Notes: generated from the sequence alone by a model not told the origin. Shown: positions 9,837 to 20,097, numbered from the stretch's first letter. The stretch is 64,000 nt of DNA from JAJPKK01 sp963747835 (GCA_963747835.1 CAVVGO010000005.1:3100001-3164000); one strand, 5' to 3'. Numbers and translations: made by a program.

Positions 9837-10286
9837 ATGCTGACGAATACCAAACTGAGTTACGAATGGTCCACGGTTTTGAATTTCAACGCCCGCGGTA
9901 ATGCGTTGCCGTATTGCACGTCCGGGTGGGCCGAACCGGAATCGACGCTGATATGGACTGATGGTTTGAACGCAAAAATGTCTTTTTCGGCAAAGCCACC
10001 GAAGTCCAACGTTTCCTTAATTATTAGTTGCACGCCGTATCTCGGCGACGGAAAGGTTCCTTTTCAGGAACTCCACATATTTGTCAACTTTCTTCGAGTC
10101 GGGTTTGGCGTTATCAGCCAGTCTACCGAACTCGATATCACCATCCCGACTTGTGTGTTCAATCGTCCGGAGGTCGACATCGATCTGTACGTGCCGAGGG
10201 CGTGCTCCCCTGCTTCTCTAAGCTTAGGTAAGGACCTTCGCGTCCTCGGCGTCGGAGTTCATCGGTTGATGATGGCGGAGGTGTGA
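9837..10286 (+). CDS. hypothetical protein with GW-PE-W-DG beta-sandwich-like module
   Basis: 149 residues from ATG 9837 (GGAG at 9823-9826); the frame is open from 9684 but the upstream part looks non-coding. The body has a GWAEPESTLIWTDG motif followed by alternating hydrophobic strands. I recall GW..PE....W..G modules beside glycosyltransferases and sulfotransferases of rhizobial polysaccharide loci. No catalytic residues can be named. The 228 bases before it contain only a 25-codon and a 39-codon frame. Confidence 0.55.
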   Translation: MLTNTKLSYEWSTVLNFNARGNALPYCTSGWAEPESTLIWTDGLNAKMSFSAKPPKSNVSLIISCTPYLGDGKVPFQELHIFVNFLRVGFGVISQSTELDITIPTCVFNRPEVDIDLYVPRACSPASLSLGKDLRVLGVGVHRLMMAEV

Positions 10287-10337
10287 CAACGGCAATTCTC
10301 TAATTTTTTCGTCGCGGCGATGGGAAAGCAAAAAATT

Positions 10338-10776
10338 GTGAGCACCCGCAGCGCGGTGTGGCGGTTCTTGGATCCGCGCAACGTCGGCTTCAAAATGACT
10401 CTGTACGCGGCGGAGCAGAAATGCGCGGACGTGGCCCGCGCACGGGCGCGCTGGATGCGCGAGCGAGGCATATTTGACTCGGCGCGACTGGTGTTCATCG
10501 ACGAAGCCTGCACCAACACCGCGGCTGGGCGGCCGTGCGCCGCGTGGGGAGCGGCTCTTCGGCCGCGCGCCGCAGGGACATTGGAAGACAATCACCTTCA
10601 TGGGCGGCCTGCTACAGCACGGAATTGCCAAACCTTCTGTGCTTGAGGGGCCGATGTCTCTCGCGGCTGAGCGCACGATCTCGCGCCTCTTGCGTCGGAT
10701 CGGCCGCGTCGTTACCGATTTCAGTGCCAAAGAATGCAGAAATTTCTTTCGCCACGCGGGATACGTTCGGACATGA
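10338..10776 (+). pseudogene. IS630-family transposase remnant (frameshift and internal deletion)
   Basis: The first frame gives SAVWRFL, GFKMTLYAAEQKCADVARAR and ARLVFIDEACTNT, the IS630-type segment with the first DDE aspartate. A second frame continues PRGERLFGRAPQGHWKTITF and GPMS, then jumps at about 10655 to AAERTISRLLRRIGR and FSAKECRNFFRHAGY, which is the normal C-terminus. About 70-80 residues with the remaining catalytic D and E are missing. I saw no terminal inverted repeats. It is a dead insertion-sequence scar. Confidence 0.75.
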
Positions 10777-11191
10777 CCGGAATCCGCTCTAAGAATGCGG
10801 GTGGTTGTGGGACCTTTCTCTCGTTGCCGGGTGGCACCGGCTATAGAGGCTTCCGATCCAGGATGCACTCGTGATTTCCGTCCAACGATTAATGTTGGCG
10901 GCCAACTGGCAGCGCGGACAGATGTACCAACCGACTACTTACTCCCAGGTTGTGCGCTTTTTCACAGAGAGAAGCTATTCCAGAAGGTGCTCACTTCCGT
11001 CTATGATATCGGGCATCGCTGGGAACGTGAAGCTACTTTCGGACTGGCGCCGAACTGAATTACCCGCGGTACCCGTTTCACTGCTGTTATTGGTGTGTTC
11101 GGTAACTCCTCCCCCTGCTGCTGGAGATCAGTTCGAAGTGTCTAAGGGAACAACTCGTAACATTCTCCGTAAAGAGGTACTAGCCGGCTTT
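10777..11191. other. gene-free stretch (415 bp)
   Basis: Lies between the IS630 scar and the glycoside hydrolase. The hydrolase frame is open from 10871, but that leader (QRLMLAANWQRG and so on) is low-complexity and not exported-protein-like. I see no other gene. It may hold the hydrolase promoter. Confidence 0.45.
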
Positions 11192-12733
11192 ATGTGTATT
11201 GTATCATTGCAAGCGTTTTCAAAACTTAACTGGGTATTTATGGCCGCTGCGACTGTCGCTTTTTTCCTTGGCAGTCCATTTAGTGCGACGCAAGCGGGTG
11301 AGCTCGGCGCAAATAAATCCGATTTGATGCTTCAATACCTTCCGCCATCGGCTGCCGTTCCCGACGACGCCGAAGGCTATCATTATATTCGCAGGGCTAT
11401 GGCGAAGAAGGCGATAGCAGACGCTCGAGACGCGGGACTTCCCTTTCTACGGGTCTCTGTAAGCGGGTATTGGCCGGTCAACTTCGGTGACACGACGAAT
11501 GACCTGGCACTCTGGCAAAGCAATCCAGCGGTCTTTTGGGCGGCTCAGGATGAGATGTTCGACGACCTTGATCGGGCATCAATCGGCCTCATACCGTCGT
11601 TCGTTTGGAATCTAACTCAATTTCCGGTTCTCGGCGGGGACAAAATCTCTAAGTTCATAAGAGAACCGAAGTCACCGAGCCGCCAGTTGCTTCACCGATT
11701 TGTGAGCGAGTTCATTGCACGCTACAAGGATCGCAAGTCCGTTCTGTTTTACGAACTCACCAACGAGCTGAACTTGGAGGCCGACCTCGATCTGCGCCGC
11801 ATGTGTCGATCGGTCGCCGCGGCGTGCGTTTTTGATGGGTTTACGACTGCCGATATGATTGCCTTTTCGCAAGATCTAGTAGCGACGATCAAGTCGATCG
11901 ATCCTTCCAGGCCGGTGGCATCCGGCTTTGCCGTTCCGCGTCGCTCTGCAACGCATCTCATGCACCGACCGGAGTTCAGTGCAGGCGGCCCCGATCAAAC
12001 TCTCGACACCAGGGAGCAGTTTCGCAGCTATTTGCTCGCCGTTCACCAGCCATTCGATATCGTCAGCGTGCACATCTATCCGGAGGCTCAAAATAACAGA
12101 TTTGGGCGGCCCGATGGCCATCAATATGAGTTAGTCGCGGATGCCTCCGCGGCCGCCAAGGCCGCCGGAAAGCGCCTTTTCGTTGGTGAATTCGGTGATC
12201 TCGGCCCTACACCGTTCATAATTGGCTTGATGGACCAGCTTATACTTAACCACGTGGAATACGCTGCAATTTGGGCGTGGGAATTTTATCAAACTTCCAC
12301 TTATCAAACGCACAACACTAGCGCGACGAAATATAGTGTTGAGCCGGGATATTCCGACGATCTCATTGCAATGCTGAGGAGAACCCAGCGCGCCATGGGC
12401 GGCGTTCTGTCTCCAACTAAAGTCAGTACTTCACCGCGTGTGGTACTGACTTGGCCGTTGCCGTGCGCGACCGTTGATCGGCCAATTGATCTCGCCGCAG
12501 TAGCGAGCGACGGGGCATCGGCAGTCAAGCGCCTCGAATTTGTCGTTGATGGCAAGACCATTGCCACGAGCGCTGCGCCGCCATATTTCACACACTTCGA
12601 TCCAAAGGGGCTCGGGCAGCGAACCGCGAGCATTGAAGTCCACGCGATCGCGGCATCAGGCGCTACCGCGGTCGCCGCAAGCACGATCCGCCTCAATGAC
12701 TCTTCGGCAGGCTGCGACATCCCGCGTCGATAA
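11192..12733 (+). CDS. secreted glycoside hydrolase, GH5-like (clan GH-A), with C-terminal Ig-like domain
   Basis: 513 residues from ATG 11192, giving a signal peptide (hydrophobic WVFMAAATVAFFLG, then SATQAGE as a probable cleavage area). A TIM-barrel region follows: YELTNELN places the acid/base Glu at about residue 192 after an Asn, and KRLFVGEFGD the nucleophile Glu at about 333, the clan GH-A pattern. VSVHIYPE is the typical barrel His-Tyr strand. The last 95 residues (VDRPIDLAAVA, FVVDGKTIATSAAPPY) resemble a bacterial Ig-like domain. Likely role: cleavage of a beta-linked glucan or mannan, perhaps trimming the polysaccharide made here. The start is uncertain; ATG 11240 is possible. Confidence 0.75.
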   Translation: MCIVSLQAFSKLNWVFMAAATVAFFLGSPFSATQAGELGANKSDLMLQYLPPSAAVPDDAEGYHYIRRAMAKKAIADARDAGLPFLRVSVSGYWPVNFGDTTNDLALWQSNPAVFWAAQDEMFDDLDRASIGLIPSFVWNLTQFPVLGGDKISKFIREPKSPSRQLLHRFVSEFIARYKDRKSVLFYELTNELNLEADLDLRRMCRSVAAACVFDGFTTADMIAFSQDLVATIKSIDPSRPVASGFAVPRRSATHLMHRPEFSAGGPDQTLDTREQFRSYLLAVHQPFDIVSVHIYPEAQNNRFGRPDGHQYELVADASAAAKAAGKRLFVGEFGDLGPTPFIIGLMDQLILNHVEYAAIWAWEFYQTSTYQTHNTSATKYSVEPGYSDDLIAMLRRTQRAMGGVLSPTKVSTSPRVVLTWPLPCATVDRPIDLAAVASDGASAVKRLEFVVDGKTIATSAAPPYFTHFDPKGLGQRTASIEVHAIAASGATAVAASTIRLNDSSAGCDIPRR

Positions 12734-12848
12734 GGCTGGATTTTGTACCCGCGCTCCGTTTGACCTGAATGAGCTGAGCCGACCGAACGGGCGGTGCCCC
12801 GATTGGCGACGGCTTTTTCCTGGACCGTGCGACCTTAGAGTCTGTCCG

Positions 12849-12956
12849 GAGGCCATTCATCACCTCGCGCATGATCACGGTGCGCTTGCCGCCCCCGGAC
12901 TTGCCGGGCGGGATCAAAGGTCCGACGAGATTCCATTCTTCATCGGTCAAATCGCT
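12849..12956 (-). pseudogene. IS5-family transposase N-terminal scrap
   Basis: The minus strand reads SDLTDEEWNLVGPLIPP, then GGGKRTVIMREVMNGL, the canonical N-terminus of IS5-group transposases. Similarity stops abruptly after NGL, so only about 36 codons remain. It lies just downstream of the glycoside hydrolase. Confidence 0.7.
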
Positions 12957-13052
12957 CGGTTATAACAACTTGCTGCGGTCGTATCGTCCGCGGTTCTCGC
13001 TCGTCCACATTGGTGACCTCGAATCAGACCAGTCAACCCTCGACGTCGACCG

Positions 13053-13139
13053 ATGCGGTTTGAAGTTCTCACCGGCGTTGGACGGCGGCACCGGTGGTGG
13101 TCCTACAAGAAGACGCGGCCTGTGGCAGACACCACCCTA
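13053..13139 (+). pseudogene. possible IS66-type OrfA N-terminal scrap
   Basis: Translation from ATG 13053 gives MRFEVLTGVGRRHRWW then KTRPVADTTL, resembling the start of IS66-family small accessory proteins (M-R-x-E-V-L-T-G-x-x-R-R-R-R-W). Only about 29 codons are recognisable. Confidence 0.45.
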
Positions 13140-13248
13140 GGCAAAGCGTCCTTGCCTGCCGCTCATCGCTCTAAAACGCATTTCTTTTCATAGGTTTCAT
13201 TCTCCAAAATCGAATTACCATCGTCGTCTTGTCGAGCGGGCTTTGACC

Positions 13249-14004
13249 CTAGTCGGGCAAAAAGTGTGTACTCGCCGGATCCAGATTTACAGCGATCGAA
13301 TCGTATCCAAATCTCTCAACCATTTTATATGTGATTTTCGAGCTTTTTAGACTCTCCAGAATTAGTTGAATAAATTTGGGATGGTAACTTAGATGACAAA
13401 GAAACAATTTGTTGTGACCGAAAGCTACCGGGACAAATCTTGGGCATTCATTAAAATACAACTTTGCGACGCCTTCCTGAACACCCGGCCAATGAGGGTT
13501 AGTGTAGTCATCGACGAATATTAAGCCCTGAGGCACAGTCAAGGACATGGCGATCTTGATATCGTTTATGGTGTGCTCTGGCAGGTGGCAACCGTCTACG
13601 CTAAACATCGAAAAGCCCCCACTCCGATGTCGAATAGTGGAGATATCCAAATCACTAATCGTCAAGCTGTCAATGCGAAGTAGCGTCACGTCATCGGGAT
13701 TAATACCGCATTTGACAATATTCCTCTTCAGAGCATCAATATTTGCCTCCCCCGCGCCGTCTAAATTGAATTCCTGCATATCAAAGAGGTCAATCGCATA
13801 ATTCCCGGATACACCTTTCGTTGCCACTAAGCCAATAAGAAATTTGCCATGAAACACGCCAATTTCAGCAACGGGATTATTTATCCCCATTTTCTTCTGC
13901 GCCTGAGCGATGGGCCAAATAATCTGCCAATTGTTTGGAGAACACCAGCCCTGTACTTCTTTAAAAGGTCCATTTAAATATTGAAGTACGCGTTCTTTCG
14001 ACAT
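13249..14004 (-). CDS. class I SAM-dependent methyltransferase (Methyltransf_24-like)
   Basis: 251 residues, from an ATG with AGGAG just upstream. AEIGVFHGKFLIGL is the SAM-binding motif I (ExGxxxG), AIDLFDMQEF the acidic loop, and FSVDGCH with IFVDDYTNPHWPGV motifs of the macrocin-O-methyltransferase/TylF-like group. It probably O-methylates a sugar, but the substrate cannot be told. The gene is AT-rich and isolated between IS scraps and the broken FkbH-like gene. Confidence 0.78.
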   Translation of the reverse strand: MSKERVLQYLNGPFKEVQGWCSPNNWQIIWPIAQAQKKMGINNPVAEIGVFHGKFLIGLVATKGVSGNYAIDLFDMQEFNLDGAGEANIDALKRNIVKCGINPDDVTLLRIDSLTISDLDISTIRHRSGGFSMFSVDGCHLPEHTINDIKIAMSLTVPQGLIFVDDYTNPHWPGVQEGVAKLYFNECPRFVPVAFGHNKLFLCHLSYHPKFIQLILESLKSSKITYKMVERFGYDSIAVNLDPASTHFLPD

Positions 14005-14284
14005 CCGGTTCTCCTATCAACTTAGGTTTCCCCAGATGAATCTCGAACTGGGTGCCGTCCAGTTGGCAACCTACACAGCAGTCTAATGGGCTGAACTTGT
14101 CATTTTCTTATATCTGGGCACACCAGTCATCCTGTCGGTTGCTTTAAGCAAATGATCATCGTTCATCTGGCGCTCGTGCTGACAGCCGCTGTCGCCGTCG
14201 TTTTGCAATCCGCCTCCTCGCCAATACCCTAGCGATACGGGCCGCGACGCCGACTGCCACCGGTGCCGCAATCTCAATGGCGCA

Positions 14285-16072
14285 TCAATCGATACCGGCC
14301 TTTTCTAGTCTGCGTTCACCGAGCGTTGGCTCAAATCTGACAGACAATGTCGCCTGCATTTCATTCTGAATGTGCTTAAACATCCTAAAATATACCATCC
14401 GATCAAAATGATTGCCCCGAAGTTCGGATGCATCAGCCATAAAATCCGTAATCAGCACCGTATGCACATATTCGAACTCGGCGGCAACCTCGCGGGTCCA
14501 TCGATTAAGATTAATCTGAGGCTTGGCCTCAGACCCTGGATGCGCAGCATCTCCGTAATATTCCTTCGCCAAAATGATAAACACCTGACTGTCTTGAGGA
14601 ATGGCCCGGAGGATTGCGGTGAGATTTGATTTATACAGTTCTTGTGGGAGAAAACCGACATATGTGTATTCACGAGCAAGAGTCTCGAGCGCCCCAAGCA
14701 TATGCGGATTATCAGTAATTACGTGACGCTGCTCATCTGAAAGCTGGCACGCATTCTGGGCTGAGTTTGACGCACTGAAAACAAACGGGATGAGTGCCCC
14801 AGTGTCGTTATGCCTATATACTGGAACCCAGAGAATCCGGAAGGAAACTCATTACCCAGCACCCAGAGCGTGGGTCAGAAAATACCGGAGAGCGAAAATC
14901 TTCCGGGACGTAACCCAACGCGCGCGCGGCGTCGATTGCAGCGGGCGGTATACCGTTTACCGCGTAGCGCGTGATCAGCGAGTGGTCAAGCCTCAAGGTG
15001 ATATCGTTGCGAGAGATGTTGTATTCACCGCGCACCTCGGCGGAAATCACTCTGAAGTAGTGATCCAAAATGGCAAGATCGCATCCGCCCCGCAAAGAGA
15101 CAGGTGCGCCGTTCTTTGCGCGGTCCGTTAGTTCATCATGGCTGAACACGTTTTCGATCCAGTCTACTGGATCAGCGGTAATGGGATTCGACAGGACGTC
15201 GCCTTTTACTGTAAGCGCCGGTCTATTGAGCACTTTCTGATAGATGAACGCCTCCACTCCCATGTTGAGAATGCGACACGAAAAGCAGTAGTGTATCAAA
15301 GTTTTTAAGCCGCCCTCAAACACCCGAGTGGCGAAGAAGCCGCAGAAACCATAGTCTCCATAATGATCCGTAACCCGGACGAGCCCAGCCTGCACGTCGA
15401 AACGAGCTATTTCTTCTCGTAGCTTCGCGCGAGCAGCGTCTTGGTCCTCAGGCAGCCGCCACTTTGTAAAGTTCAATTGATTGGTGCGGTTGATGAGCTC
15501 GACAGCGCGATCAATTTGACCCTCAATGTTATTCTCAATGCTGATGCGGATTCCGCTTGAGCGCAGAAATTCTGTGTTGCTGCCGCCAGCCGCTACCTCA
15601 TCCTTATTTCGCTTTTCGAGTAGCTTGTATTGGTTGAGCCGCGTGAGGCTCTGATCGTCCTTTCCTTTGAACAGCGAGTGCGATAAAATTTCGGGAACAA
15701 TCTTTTCGTCAGACGTCTGAATACCCGGCGCAAAGAATTGCGCTTCATTCAAGTTCATCGGATTGTCGTCAACCATCATTACGCTTTCTGCGCGTAGCTG
15801 GACGGTTGCGAGTAGCGACTTTATCCGAGGACCTTCGGGTCCCAATTGATACTAGGAAATATGAAATAATCCCATATTCTACGCTCGGAAAGAATAGATC
15901 TAACCTGATCGAAATCATTTTTTGAGCAGATAGAACTCATAATGCCGCGACGCGCCAGCTCAATGACAACATCATGTGCGATCTGATAATACTCGATACC
16001 GCCCTCGGTAAGCGTTCCTCGCCAAAACGTCTCATCCAGATCCCAAATAACCAATCTTACCGGCTCACACAT
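14285..16072 (-). pseudogene. FkbH-like HAD-IIIC protein, split by two opposite frameshifts
   Basis: Three pieces read in order on the minus strand. 16072 to about 15830: VRLVIWDLDETFWRGTL with the DxDxT HAD nucleophile, ending INWDPKVLG. 15845 to about 14830: GPRIKSLLATVQLR, VMMVDDNPMNLNEA (conserved DDN), ending VMSFLPDSL. About 14830 to 14285: WVPVYRHNDTGALIPFVFS through FKHIQNEMQ. Pieces 1 and 3 share one frame; the middle is offset by one. So one base is missing near 15830 and one is extra near 14830. Joined length (about 595 residues) fits FkbH-like proteins, which move a glyceryl group from 1,3-bisphosphoglycerate to a carrier protein or act as HAD phosphatases. The third frame has no ATG before 14701. 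Confidence 0.75.
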
Positions 16073-16718
16073 GTTTCGACCTGCTTGCTAAGCCTCCCCA
16101 TATAATATCGTCGTTGCCACCAAACGCAACAACGTCGAAGCGTGATTCCGCGTCGCCGTCGCGGGGCCTCCCGCAGCCACGGCGCGCAGTAGCGTCAAAT
16201 TCCGAATCGGTGCATTTCATTAGCGAGTCCGAAGGATCCACCGGGAAATGCATGGGAAATTGTTGTTGCAGCGAACTGGAACGGATACCGCTCACGTTTA
16301 GATAGCCGAGAATTTGAAGCAAGTTCGCGCGTTCCTTCGGACGGAGGTGCCGTCCAGAAGTTGGTTGCAATTCGGCATTGCGCACCCTCCCAGGATAGGA
16401 CGGTATCGTTTCTAGCCGCGAGGTCAATCGGATTATCGGCTGGCTTTGTGGAAGCCTCTGCCAACTGCCGATCAACGCTTCCGCGCGGGCAGGCTGTGAT
16501 CTCTTCGAACGCGAGGAGCGCCCGGGACAACAAGGCGGGCGATTTCGGTGGAAGGCGGCACGGTTTCGGTCATAATCCTTCGTTTGAACTTGAAGTGAAC
16601 CCACGCGTAGGATCACCGAAACCTCCAAACGAAAATACAACCGCTTCAATCTCCTTATATATCATGCACACCCTGCCACGATCAATGGTGTCTATTGATG
16701 AAACGATAATCAGTTCCG
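16073..16718. other. decayed stretch between two broken genes (646 bp)
   Basis: No intact gene is visible. On the minus strand an ATG at 16573 after AAGGA begins MTETVPPSTEIARL, and a neighbouring frame continues LSRALLAFEEITACPRGSV to about 16195, suggesting another frameshifted small gene. I do not recognise the product. In related loci an acyl-carrier protein often sits beside FkbH, but no clear DSL motif with correct context is present. Confidence 0.35.
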
Positions 16719-17684
16719 TCAGTCCTGAACTAGTTTTTGAAGCTCCGCCTTGAGGTTGGCGATTTGTTTATCGCGATCCGCAATGCCGCCGAGCAGCGAC
16801 GCTAAGGGATTAAAGAAACCCTCAGCTTCGAGGATCGCTGTATCCCATGTCGCTTGCGGCTCTGCTGAGGCGACTGCGATCAAATAGATCGCGGTTGGAT
16901 CCCCAGAAGTCCGAAATCGGTTGAACTGAAAGTTCGTCTTTTGGAATTGCAGTTGGCGTTCGTCCGCTGCTCCCTTTATTGGCCAAACGAAGGACCCGTA
17001 CGTAACCCTTTGGCCGAAAACCGCGAGTTGAGGGAAAAATGACCCAAGAGCCTCGACAAATCCTTCGAGAGTCATCTCTGAAAAGTGGAACGGATTTTAA
17101 TTCATTGCCCTCGTCGCGCCGTATGCCTCGCGCTCCGGCGTAGACACCACGAATACCCCAGAAGGTCGCAATACGCGACGCACCTCAAACAGAAATGATT
17201 TTGGGTGTGCGAGATGCTCGATCGTTTCGAAGCTGGTGACCAGGTCGAAGGAAGTGTCCGCAAAAGGCAACGCTTCCGCCTGGCCAACCACAAACGAGGT
17301 GTTATCTTTGCGATAGTTTCTAAGCGCTGACGCAATTGCGTCCGTGGAATTATCGATACCGACGACCTCCGCCCCGACTTGCGCAAGAATACCAACCCCA
17401 AACCCCTCCCCACACGCGACGTCAAGGATTTTCTTTTTTGGCGCAAACCTCGCCGCCAGTAAGTATCGATGAAAATGTTCAAACGCGAGGTCGCTTAGCT
17501 GTCGATTTGGAAGGAAGCGTTCTCCGGTGTCTTCGATTCCTTCATGCCACGCGGCCGGGAGTACAAGCGTGTCTGGTACCAGTCCATGTGGAGATTTCGG
17601 CCAAGCAGTTGGTTCCGCCCGATGCCACCAGCGACGAATTCGACTGCATATCGCGAAGCGCATTGTGGTCCTTCGACGCTTCAT
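16719..17684 (-). pseudogene. class I SAM-dependent methyltransferase interrupted by an in-frame TAA
   Basis: Two pieces lie in the same frame, separated by TAA at 17097-17099. The upstream piece has TGERFLP, ILDVACGEGFGVGILA (SAM motif I), VVGIDNS, AEALPFADTSFDLVTSFETIEHL (motif II) and RRVLRPSGVFVVSTPERE. The downstream piece resumes at once with NPFHFSEMTLEGFVEAL and FGQRVTYGSF, the normal C-terminal extension of this family, and ends with a short coiled-coil-like tail. The joined product is about 320 residues. The start is uncertain; the leader before WHEGIEDTGERF may not be coding. It likely served the FkbH locus downstream. Confidence 0.75.
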
Positions 17685-18090
17685 TTACCAGTAAAGCAAC
17701 TTTCGATTTTTCATATTGGGAGCTATGACGCCAGTACACTAGTCGAGCCGCGCAATATCATCCTGGGCAAATCAGCCGCCACCTGCACCTCGATCAGTTC
17801 CGACGGACCCGGATTCGGAGGCGATGAACCGAGCGGATCGGCAAGTAAGCAGATATATTTTCGCGCACGTGCTGGACGTCTGCTCCGATGGTCGCCTCAG
17901 CGGCGCCGCGTACCACCGCCCCAGGTTCTAAACGATGGTAGCGCTCCTGCAGCGAAAGCGTCCCGATATCATGGGCCTAAGAATACGATCTGGTAAGAGC
18001 CCAAGGTCAATAATAGTCCAGAAAAGAGGAAGTCTGACGGAACGGCCAAATGATGCTTCCACACGCCTTACTTTCCGTTGATTACCTTGA
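17685..18090. other. gene-free stretch (406 bp)
   Basis: No convincing gene or hairpin seen. It separates the decayed AT-richer region from the type I secretion locus. It should contain the end of the Sel1 transcript and possibly the promoter of the broken methyltransferase. Confidence 0.4.
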
Positions 18091-20097
18091 TCATCCTATC
18101 CGCTCTAGCCTCCGAGCCGCAGCTTCACTGCCATGGCGGGCAGCGACTTCGTAGCAGCGCCGTGCGGCGCTCTCATCGCGCGCGACACCGCGCCCCGCTT
18201 GGTACATGTCACCCAATGCAAGCTGTGCTTCTACCAGCCCCTGCTCCGCTGCCTTTTGGAACCACGGAAATGCCTTTTGCGCATCTGGTTCACACCCCTG
18301 CCCACTTGTTAGCATCACGGCGAGATTGAATTGAGCCACCCGATGTCCTTGCTGGGCAGCGGCTTCATACCAAACGACCGCCCTTTCAAGATCCTTCGGA
18401 ACGCCGTTGCCCGTGCAGTACAGCACCGCAAGTTGAAATTGAGACAGCGGATGGTGGCTTTCAGCGGCCTTGTGCAACCACGATGCTGCGGCCTCGGGAT
18501 CCTTTGATCCACCGCGTCCGTCGAGATACGCCGTCCCAAGAATATACTGTGCCTCGGCAAGTCCGCTGTCGGCTGCTTTTTTGTACCATTCAATAGCGTC
18601 GGCCGGGCTCTGGTCCGCCGAGGATTTCCCGGACGCATAGAGGTGACCGAGTTGCATGGCAGCAAAGGCATGCCCAGAATTCGCGGCGTCCTTCAACAGT
18701 TGTTCGGCATGGGAAACATCAGCGCCGACTTCCGACCCCTGAAGATGCAGCATGGCAAGCGATGTCTTGCCGTCCGCATCCCCAGCATCTGCGGCCTTCC
18801 GCAGCAGTTCAACCGCACGACCAATGTCTCGCGCGACGCCCTCACCGTTCATATAGAGCTTACCAAGCTGTACCTGTGCCGCCGTGATACCACCGTCGGT
18901 CGCCACCTCGAAATACTTCACGGCCTTCTCGGGATCGCGCTCGATGCCCGTTCCCCTTATCAGGAACACCGCAATGTTGTGTGCCGCCGTGGCATGGCCT
19001 TGGTCGGCCGCCTTGAGGAACCATCGCGCCGCAGCCTTAATGTTGTTGGCGACGCCGGTGCCAGTCGCGTAAAGACGTCCGATCGTGAATTGCGCCTGAA
19101 CGTCGCCGAGCGCCGCTGCGCGGGTGTACCACTCAGCCGCTTCCCGTAAGTCCGGCTCCATGCCCTTTCCGCGTGAAAACAATTCCGCAAGCGCTTTGAT
19201 TGCGGGCAGGTAGTTCTGCTTCGCGGATTTCCGCAGATAGGTTTCCGCCTTCTCGATATCGCCGCGAGACCCCTCCACCTTCATATGCAGCAACGCAAGC
19301 TGATAAAGTGAACGCGCCTCACCTTTGTCCGCCGCATCTTGGAAAAATTGCTTGGCCTTTTCCGGGTCGGCCGCCCGGCCCTGCCCATTCAGATAGATGG
19401 ACCCCAAAGCCAATTGTGCCCGAGCATCGCCTTTCTGGGCAGCTTTCTCATACCAATCGGCAGCAATAGATTGGTCCACGTCAACCCCGAGGCCCTGAAA
19501 ATATATATCTCCAAGGCCGAATTCGGCGGAAGTCGCGCCCTGCGCTGCTGCGGCTAGATACCACTGGCGCGCCCCTTTATAGTCGCGCGGGCAGCCCTGC
19601 CCTTGTAGATAAAGGGTGCCTAGGAGCGCTTGCGCCTCCGGCTTTCCACTATTCGCCGCCGTCTCGATGAAGCGGCGCCCTTCTTCCTCATCCTTCGTGA
19701 CATCAAGGCCATTGGGGAATAGCAGTTTGACGGTCCTCTGAGCCGCCAATTCGTCCCGTGAATTCGCCCGATCGAGCCAATATTTATAAGGTCCTTGGTC
19801 GCCCGTACCACTCAGATAAATCAGACCAAGTTGAAATTGCGCTTCCAAATGGCCTTCGCCCGCGGCTCGCTTATACCATGCGACCGCATCCGGAACGCTC
19901 CGCAGCACGCCCTCTCCGCGTGCATAAAGTCGTCCTATACGATACTGCGCTTCGGCCGTCCCTTGTCCACTTGCCAATCTCCAAGCGTCGAAGGCCCTTA
20001 AGTATTCCTTTTGGTCGTAAAACTTTGTGCCGCGGGCGACTGCATCCCCACCCTGGCTTTCCCGAATCGAGCTGATTTTTTCGAGAAAGGTATTCAC
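18091..20097 (-). CDS. Sel1-repeat (TPR-like) protein
   Basis: 668 residues from a GTG at 20097, one base after the hlyD stop and preceded by GAGGTAAA; the longer frame to 20190 lies inside hlyD. Almost the whole protein is Sel1-like repeats of about 36 residues with the A-x-x-x-L/I-G-x-x-Y-x-x-G-x-G-V pattern (for example AQYRIGRLYARGEGV, AQLALGSIYLNGQG); I count about 16. No signal peptide or membrane segment is visible, so it is probably cytoplasmic unless exported by the neighbouring system. Such solenoids scaffold protein complexes. Tight coupling to hlyD suggests a role in assembly or regulation of this secretion system (inference). Confidence 0.88.
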   Translation of the reverse strand: MNTFLEKISSIRESQGGDAVARGTKFYDQKEYLRAFDAWRLASGQGTAEAQYRIGRLYARGEGVLRSVPDAVAWYKRAAGEGHLEAQFQLGLIYLSGTGDQGPYKYWLDRANSRDELAAQRTVKLLFPNGLDVTKDEEEGRRFIETAANSGKPEAQALLGTLYLQGQGCPRDYKGARQWYLAAAAQGATSAEFGLGDIYFQGLGVDVDQSIAADWYEKAAQKGDARAQLALGSIYLNGQGRAADPEKAKQFFQDAADKGEARSLYQLALLHMKVEGSRGDIEKAETYLRKSAKQNYLPAIKALAELFSRGKGMEPDLREAAEWYTRAAALGDVQAQFTIGRLYATGTGVANNIKAAARWFLKAADQGHATAAHNIAVFLIRGTGIERDPEKAVKYFEVATDGGITAAQVQLGKLYMNGEGVARDIGRAVELLRKAADAGDADGKTSLAMLHLQGSEVGADVSHAEQLLKDAANSGHAFAAMQLGHLYASGKSSADQSPADAIEWYKKAADSGLAEAQYILGTAYLDGRGGSKDPEAAASWLHKAAESHHPLSQFQLAVLYCTGNGVPKDLERAVVWYEAAAQQGHRVAQFNLAVMLTSGQGCEPDAQKAFPWFQKAAEQGLVEAQLALGDMYQAGRGVARDESAARRCYEVAARHGSEAAARRLERIG

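Noticed and set aside
16195..16573. Possible acyl-carrier-protein gene beside the FkbH-like gene
   Set aside because: A start and a frameshifted continuation exist, but no D-S-L attachment motif in a proper context; kept only as a decayed region.
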